Shown here: piece by piece, positions 57,892-64,000 of the stretch | How the letters are laid out: the number at the start of each line of letters is the position of its first letter | Position numbering within the stretch: the stretch's first letter is position 1 | Assembly: GCF_020536995.1 (NCBI RefSeq) | Contig: NC_068358.1 | Coordinates: forward strand, 35,086,924-35,150,923 | Source: Dreissena polymorpha | Lineage: Eukaryota > Mollusca > Bivalvia > Myida > Dreissenidae | DNA length: 64,000 nucleotides | Direction of reading: 5' to 3' | The notes under the pieces: generated by a model | Seen by the model: the letters and a program-made list of their open reading frames with translations, nothing else | Databases searched by the model: none | Told to the model about the DNA's origin: nothing | Translations under genes and position numbers: made by a program

Positions 57892-58336
57892 TCAAAGAAC
57901 ATAATTATGTAACTGTGGTGATGTATCATATTTATTGCAAGAGTTAATAAAATTCCAGGTGTAGAAATCTTGAGCTTCATGCAGCATTAGATACTCAGTA
58001 CAGTATCCCAGTTTCTGTTGACACTGTGAAGTGTGATATTCCTGAAAAAGTTTCTAGAAGTTATAACAATAAACCATTCAATAACATTTAAATACAGCAA
58101 AGTTATCTGTTTTAAAATAATTGTTCTTTTTAAAGAAAAGTATTTTACCAAATGCCATCAAACTTCTAATTTGCCCAAACTTAACAAATAAGATATTTTT
58201 CCATACCCCACCCGCTTTAGCATGTTTCGTTTTTACCTATTTTAAACACAATAAAATCGAAATAAAGCATAAACATGAACGACAATTATATCAAAGATAC
58301 TAAGCTAATAAAAAATTACAAAAAATATCTTACCAT
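57892..58336 (-). CDS. Candidate two-exon gene for a 50-residue protein
   Basis: The terminal exon 57892-58041 (minus) follows a strong acceptor CTTTTTCAG. It has 49 codons in phase 0: EYHTSQCQQKLGYCTEYLML, HEAQDFYTWNF, INSCNKYDTSPQLHNYVL, TGA. AATAAA follows 9 nt after the stop (57878-57883), so it is a last exon. Upstream at 58336-58334 an ATG is followed directly by GTAAGA. Joining it gives M-EYHTSQ..., in frame, a 50-residue product with four Cys. The leader exon would lie in 58337-58450. I cannot name the family. It may instead be the end of a longer protein whose other exons I missed. Confidence 0.5.
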
Positions 58337-58660
58337 ATAAGTTATATCTGCAAATTATTGGGAAATAATAATTGCTTCAACATAGAACTGTATGCAGACG
58401 CTCTGCAGTAGATTATCGAGTACCCCTCCGACCTCACTAAATCCACTCAGAGTTGTCTCCCTTAAAATAATGTCGAAAAGGTCAATACAAACAAATTGTT
58501 TGTATAGGTCCCTGTTCTGGGGAAGAAAATGAACTTGAAGACATCTGATGTTGTTGAGTAATAATTATATGCCAAGCTATGCATGTTCCGACGTGTTCGC
58601 ACTGGTGCTTCTGATAGGACGACATGAATAGTATGTCGACAAGCATAGAACTTATATAGT

Positions 58661-58856
58661 ATCGCGGTGGTGTAGTGGATGAGGTGTCCGCCTAGCGATC
58701 GGGAGTTCGTGGGTTCGCTCCCCACTCGGGGAGCATTCTCATTATCTCTTCCATAGACACCTAGTACTGGTTCTTCCCAGGAAACGGACTCGATAATGTC
58801 CCTCTGCCTATAATGCTCTAAAGGGCGCTTGGCAGTATATATAGATAGATAGATAG
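58661..58856 (+). repeat. tRNA-derived SINE with ATAG tail
   Basis: The head GCGGTGGTGTAGTGGATGAG has an A box (TAGTGGATGAGG) and a B box (GGGTTCGCTCC at about 58711). Then come a central domain (CCCAGGAAACGGACTCGATA, AAGGGCGCTTGGCA) and an (ATAG)n tail. The layout fits tRNA-derived SINEs of molluscs. It is not a functional tRNA, as the stems do not close. Confidence 0.75.
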
Positions 58857-60973
58857 TAAGACAACCGCAGTATAAGAGAGAGTGAACGAAGGTATATCGA
58901 TAGTTGCATGTAACCGTTCAGTTTAACCGCAAACTAAGGGCGCTCTGTTTAAAGTCGACATCTGTGGGTTCGAATATCTCAAAGATATTATAGGTATCGC
59001 CTTCATAATATTGCGTATTTTTGCCAACCAATTATGTACTTCAAAATTTGCACTTTTGCATATACAATTATTATCTGCAGTACTTAAGCTTTTTACAGGC
59101 TAGGTCGTGTGCGGGGTTCTGTAAAGACTCGCCCCCATAACGGTTCGCTCCTTAATGATTCGCCCATTATTTCATAATGACTAGCCCATAAGTTCACAAA
59201 GACTCGACTCGTGTTAGCTTTCATGCAATGAAATAACGTATTTTTACCGTATGTCCTATCTTGAAATAGCGAAATTTTAGAGAAAAGCACTTAAATCTGT
59301 CTATCTTACTGTATAACTCCCCTATAAATTTAGTAATTGTAAACAAATTATATTTAATATAAAACTTTTTATGCCCCCGAAGGAGAGCATATATATTGAT
59401 GGGACCGTCCGTCTGTGTGTCTTTCCGTCACACTGCATTAAGGTTTTGCATTCAGGTTTTGAAAAATGCTCATTACTTCTATGTGGCTCTTGTTGATATT
59501 TGGCATGCATGTGTACTGTATCTCATGGAGCTGCACATTTTGAGTGGTGAAAGGTCAAGGTCATCCTTCAAGGTCAAAGGTCAAATATATGGCTTCAAAG
59601 CGGCGCAGAAGGGGGCATTGCGTTTCTGACAAACACATCTCTTGTTCAAACATTAACATAAAAATGACATAAATACTTTAATTTCATGGTTCAATATGTC
59701 TTCCTCTGCATGTGTAAATATAGTTAGTTATAATTTGTTTCCAATATCCATGAAAACAAAGATCTATAAATAAACATGTTTATTTATAGAATTTCTATCA
59801 AACGATCCTATCCTTTTTCAAGGGATAAAATCCAAACAGTCTGTCCGTCCGTCTGTCTGTGCTTACCCTTCCGAAATTCAGCAAAATTTATGGGAAACTT
59901 TTCCAGGCATATCCAACTTTTTGCATCATATCTCGTATCCGTGGGTGTGATGGCTGGAGCACCTAAAGCTCAAGTTTAAAAAAATAAGGTTATCACATAC
60001 TAAGTGCCTGATTGGGTTAAACAACAAAGACGCATGTTGATTTTTAATAGCCACATTTCTACAAAGGGAATTTTACTTGGGGAATTTGCCCCCATTGGGT
60101 GGTTTCAGTGGAAGAATAACTTAGCCGAGGGTAGTCAGCAGGGTTATGCAAGGTTTTAAAACTCATGAAATCCTGGGGAAAGACCTGGCATGATTATTTA
60201 ATTTATTAAACAATAACTAGACATTTAACATACAGATGTATTTTGCATTTTGTTGCTTACTTTGAGAACCTGAATTTGGCTGTGTACTTTATTTTTAAAG
60301 CAGGTTTGCACGATTTTGTCAAATATTTATGAATTTATATAAAATGTTTAAAAAAACTTTTTATACATACATTTTAATATAAATTAAAATAAAAGTTATG
60401 AAGAACATGTGTCAAAAATGCAAAATAAACCAGATATTTAATTCTGAAATCGAAAATGTCTGCACAGTCGAATTCGATCGCCAGCATGTATATCATGCAT
60501 GTACGATGTGAATCTAAATTTAGTTTAACAGATCATTTTTATTACCTGCAACGATATCTATTCATACGACACACAAACACTACTTCCGATCCTAATAAAA
60601 AGACGAAAACTTCAGTTATTGTAGGAAAATAAGTACGAAATATCTTCGTCACAATCAGCTCGGGCGCGTATTTATTTTGTCATTGCTGCAATTTATGAAA
60701 TTTGTCTTCAATGTATAATTTTTCTTGCCTAATTTGTGTTATTGGTACATATTTGTATCATTATATTACAATTTAACACATATAATAATAATCGTACATA
60801 CCTGCTTTAAAATACAAATGTATGCTACTATCCTGACTATATACATTGTAGATTCAAAACATACTTAATCCATTTTCATTTTACTATCAGCAGGATTCTG
60901 GCAAGTGAGTTTGCTTGAAGACTGATGTTTTATCAGTAAATTCTGTATTGCTATTTATTGTTTTTATTCATAG
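58857..60973. other. Intergenic spacer with small repeats
   Basis: Around 59120-59215 is a ~20-25 bp degenerate tandem (GACTCGCCCCCATAA, GATTCGCCCATTAT, GACTAGCCCATAA). A repeat of the GCATGCATGTGTA family is at 59368-59640, and a fragment with CTGTCCGTCCGTCTGTCTGT is at 59800-59975. 59980-60970 is AT-rich with nothing recognised. Confidence 0.5.
59368..59640 (+). repeat. Dispersed repeat (TGGCATGCATGTGTA family), short plus-strand copy
   Basis: The head TATGCCCCCGAAGGAGAGCA is followed by one module with GATATTTGGCATGCATGTGT, GAGCTGCACATTTTGAGTGG and AAGGTCATCCTTCAAGGTCA. Confidence 0.75.
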
Positions 60974-61090
60974 CCATGTCAGAAAATGCAGAACAATCAT
61001 GCAGTTACTGCCATGAGATCATTCGACAGCTTCAACAGAAACTTGTTTGTCACGAGTGCTTAAACACTTTTCACCGTACATGTATAATTG
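60974..61090 (+). CDS. First coding exon of a PHD-like zinc-binding protein (partial)
   Basis: Acceptor TTATTCATAG, then CC and ATG at 60976, 38 codons, donor GTAAGT at 61091 in phase 1. It encodes MSENAEQSCSYCHEIIRQLQ and QKLVCHECLNTFHRTCII. The spacing C-x2-C...C-x2-C-x4-H-x2-C is the first half of a PHD or similar cross-brace zinc finger, so the rest should be in downstream exons, probably beyond the window. The acceptor implies a 5' UTR exon upstream. Family not identified further. No matching second exon was found before 64000. Confidence 0.6.
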
Positions 61091-61339
61091 GTAAGTAAAT
61101 AATACTTGGTAAGTGTTGTGCATTTTGTATGTAAACATATAAAGGATTGTGTCATAATTTAATTATTCATTTATACAGTGTTTTTTTTCATCATTATGGA
61201 AAGGGAGCCAGGTCCCTTATGGTTTGGGAAAAATCGCGTCATTTGGATTAAAATTGGGGAATGAGTGTTATGGGTTTGATTTGTTGCTAACAAATATTTT
61301 AAAATTGAGAAAACAAGAGATGTGTTTGTCAGAAACACA

Positions 61340-61798
61340 ATGCGCCCTACTGCACTGCTTAGAAGCCATATATTTGACCTTTGACCTTGAAGGATGACCT
61401 TGACCTTTCACCACTCAAAATGTGCAGCTTCTTGAGATACACACGCATGCCAAATATCAAATTGCAGCTCCCTGAGATACACATGCATGCTAAATATGGA
61501 GTTGCTATTTTCAATATTGCAAAATTTGACCTTTGACCTTGACCTTTCACCACTCAAAAATGTGCAGCTCCATGAGATACGCATGCATTTTAAATATCTA
61601 GTTGCTATCTTCAATATTGCAAAATCTGACCTTTGACCTTGACCTTGAAGGATGACCTTGACCTTTCACCTCTCAAAATGTGCAGCTCCATGAGATACAC
61701 ATGCATGCCAAATATCAAGTTGCTATCTTCAATATTTAAAAAGTTATGGCCAAAGTTAAAGTTTTCGGACGGACAGAATATTTGACATTTGACCTTGA
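61340..61798 (-). repeat. Dispersed repeat (TGGCATGCATGTGTA family), reverse copy, left part
   Basis: Three ~140 bp units with (reversed) GAGCTGCACATTTTGAGTGG and AAAGGTCAAGGTCATCCTTC. The block is split by the hAT-type element and resumes at 63204. Confidence 0.8.
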
Positions 61799-61806
61799 AG
61801 AATGAC

Positions 61807-63195
61807 TAAGGGTGTCACGATACGCTCACCTTATGATACGATACGTATCATGGTACAGTGTGTACGATACAATACGTATCGTCAGATGGAAACAACATAC
61901 AAACCATTTAAAACCATTTTTAACCAGGTTTTCCGAAGGAAAAAACTGGTTATTAGATTGGCGAATGCTGGCGGGCTGGCTGGCTGGCGGGCTGGCGGAA
62001 TAAGCTTGTCCGGGCCATAACTATGTCGTTCATTGTCAGATTTTAAAATCATTTGGCACATTTGTTCACCATCATTGGACGGTGTGTCGCGCGAAATAAT
62101 TACGTCGATATCTCCAAGGTCAAGGTCACACTTTGAGTTCAAAGGTCAAAAATGGCCATAAATGAGCTTGTCCGAGCCATAACTATGTCGTTCATCGTCA
62201 GATTTTAAAATCATTTGGCACATTTGTTCACCATCATTGGACGGTGTGTCGCGCGAAATAATTACGTCGATATCTCCAAGGTCAAGGTCACACTTTGAGT
62301 TCAAAGGTCAAAAATGGCCATAAAGAGCTTGTCCTGGCCATAACTATGTCATTCATTGTGAGATTTTAAAATCATTTGGCACATTTGTTCACCATCATGG
62401 GACGGTGTGTCCCACGAAAGAATCACGTCAATATCTCCAATGTCAAGGTCGCCACGACTAAAAATAGATTTAAAAAAAAAAAAAAACTTACAAAGGGGGT
62501 TAATTTTTTTTGGTCATTTCAAAAGTTCAGTTTGAGTTTTCTCCCTGTATGCAATGAATATAGTGCAAACATGTACAAATGTAATAATGAGAGAATAATA
62601 AAAAAATCCCCCAAAAAGGGAAACACCGCGCAAATTCCCCCTCCTAAGGGCTGCAGACCACTTCCCCCAAAGTAGTGTGAGGGCGCTGATAGATTATTTA
62701 AGTTAAAAATAAAATGTGTTTACCAACTAGTCAAACTGGCTATCTTTGCTTGTGCCGTAAAAAAGCGCAATTCTTAGAACCAGTCAAATAGTGCACCTTG
62801 TTTCGTGATGTAGGCGACACAGCACATTTTTGAGTGGTTGAAATATAATTTTAATGGTTTCAAAAAATTTGCAAAATTCTCAGCGGAATCACAAAATTAC
62901 AGCTCCTACTTAGGAAATGGGTAGCGACTAAAGTCTTGATATAAAGCAAATGTTTATACGAAATAAACGCCTACCACTTTCTCACTGATAACACAAAATG
63001 CTTTCATATTTGTTATTAGAAGCTCGCTGGAGGTGATTTCAATTCAACTTCCGCCATTTTTGGGCCATTTACAGTTACTTCCCTTAAAATGCGTCATGGA
63101 AAATGCCGTTCCGTACGGACTCGGAGGCGTATCGTGAACCGTATCGAGGGGAAACTATTACGTCAATCGTCCCACGGAGTACCGTGACACCCTTA
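61807..63195 (+). mobile_element. hAT-type non-autonomous element with 8 bp target duplication
   Basis: The TIRs TAAGGGTGTCACGATACG... and ...GTACCGTGACACCCTTA are flanked by AGAATGAC on both sides (61799-61806 and 63196-63203). An 8 bp duplication and such TIRs fit the hAT superfamily. Subterminal GATACGATACGTATCATGG repeats are hAT-like too. No transposase is encoded. About 61916-62470 is a different repeat nested inside. Confidence 0.85.
61916..62470 (+). repeat. AACCAGGTTTTCCGAAGGAA repeat, copy 2, nested in the hAT-type element
   Basis: Begins TTTTAACCAGGTTTTCCGAA, has a short GGCGGGCTGGCTGGC run, then three ~140 bp units with AGCTTGTCCGGGCCATAACT, TTTGGCACATTTGTTCACCA and GATATCTCCAAGGTCAAGGT. 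Closely related to 1283-1655. Confidence 0.8.
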
Positions 63196-63203
63196 AGAAT
63201 GAC

Positions 63204-63725
63204 CTTGATTTTCACCTATCATCACTCAAAATGTGCAGCTCCAGGAGATACACATGCATGACAAATACAAGTTGCTATCTTCAATATTTAAAAAGTTATG
63301 GCCAATGTTAAAGATTTCTGACAGACGGAATATTTGACATTTGACCTTGAAGGATGACCTTCACCTTTCACCACCAAAATAAATGTTCAGCTTCAGGAGA
63401 TACACATCATGACATGCATGCAAAAAATCAAGTTGCTATCTTCAATAGTGAAAAAGTTATGGCCAATGTTAAAGTTTTCGGACGGACGGACAGACGCCAT
63501 ATATTAGACATTTGACCTTGAAGGATAACATTGACCTTCACCTTTCACCACTCAAAATGTGCAGCTCCATGAGATGCACATGCATGCCAAATATCAAGTT
63601 GCTATGTTAAATATTGAAAAAGTTATGACCATTAAAGTTTTCGGACGGATGGACAGACTGACAGACAGACTGACTGACAGACAGTTCAACTGCTATATGC
63701 CATCCTACCGGGAGCATAAAACGTA
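63204..63725 (-). repeat. Dispersed repeat (TGGCATGCATGTGTA family), reverse copy, right part
   Basis: Continues the block split at 61806. The terminal CCGTCCGT-type run (reversed, GGACGGATGGACAGACTGAC) ends with the head GGGAGCATAAAA. Confidence 0.8.
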
Positions 63726-64000
63726 ATTTTAATATTATATTTACTAAGGTTCAGCTTATGAAGCTGTATTTGAGATGAATTAAATGTTCAACAGCTTCAA
63801 CAGAATTATTTAAAAAACCTTGGGAATTTTTAGATCCCGTTTAGAAAAAATTATTTCTTTCTTCATTTGGGACTAGGTCCCTCTACCTTACCCTGAATTT
63901 AAACAAGCAAGAACATGTCACTGTTATATATAAATATAAATTATTTTAACAAACTCATTGAGTCAAGTCTAATTAACAAAGTAATGGTTAAAAACACTGA
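63726..64000. other. Spacer at the right edge
   Basis: AT-rich. No gene or repeat recognised. Confidence 0.5.

Noticed and set aside
58661-58735. Functional tRNA gene
   Set aside because: A and B boxes are present, but the acceptor stem does not close and a SINE body with ATAG tail follows.
61802-62020. Coding frames across 61802-62142 and 62376-62675
   Set aside because: They lie in the hAT-type MITE and its nested repeat and end in low-complexity or repeat sequence.

Overview
This is a window of animal nuclear DNA, almost certainly from a bivalve mollusc. It is AT-rich, genes have short exons with GT-AG introns, and much of the rest is built from repeats I associate with bivalve genomes. 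These include blocks opening with AGCTCACCTG...CAGGTGAGC and a run of GTCCGTCCGTC, tRNA-derived SINEs with an ATAG tail, a DIRS retroelement, a Penelope-like element, a Crypton and hAT-type MITEs. A heterodont such as a dreissenid mussel would fit, but that is inference.

Layout. (1) 585-22253, plus strand: the last seven coding exons of ALDH7A1 (antiquitin), with introns swollen by repeats; one intron holds a DIRS element (about 12084-20648) that itself carries a 2 kb insertion. (2) 24883-26811, plus: a three-exon Crypton tyrosine-recombinase gene with two visible lesions. (3) 27236-28254, minus: a broken LINE. (4) 28860-35182, minus: two neighbouring cGAS-like/Mab-21 nucleotidyltransferase genes with TPR-like tails; one has an in-frame stop and the other lacks part of the catalytic fold. 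(5) 35948-41203: a palindrome with two 921 bp arms, then a third copy of its unit inside an element with 274 bp terminal inverted repeats. (6) 43051-44740, plus: a relic of POLR2D (RPB4) running into a minisatellite. (7) 44760-45898: a reversed copy of the common repeat. (8) 47154-50653, minus: RIIAD1, complete in four coding exons, with a MITE directly after its stop. (9) 52570-54396: two LINE 3' ends facing each other across a GATA microsatellite. (10) 56072-57694: a Penelope-like insert with inverted arms and a 13 bp target duplication. (11) 57892-58336, minus: a candidate two-exon gene for a 50-residue protein. (12) 60974-61090, plus: the first coding exon of a zinc-binding protein. (13) 61340-63720: a repeat split by a hAT-type MITE with an 8 bp target duplication.

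There are no operons. ALDH7A1 (lysine/betaine-aldehyde metabolism) and RIIAD1 (RIIa docking domain, probably ciliary) are ordinary host genes. The cGAS-like pair belongs to a family tied to nucleic-acid sensing in animals and is the immune-related part of the window. Most of the rest is mobile DNA. The points most worth following are the long palindrome and its copy that looks like a spliced RNA, the matching catalytic damage in the cGAS-like pair, the tandem splice donors in ALDH7A1, and a minisatellite that seems to have grown from a POLR2D exon-intron junction.
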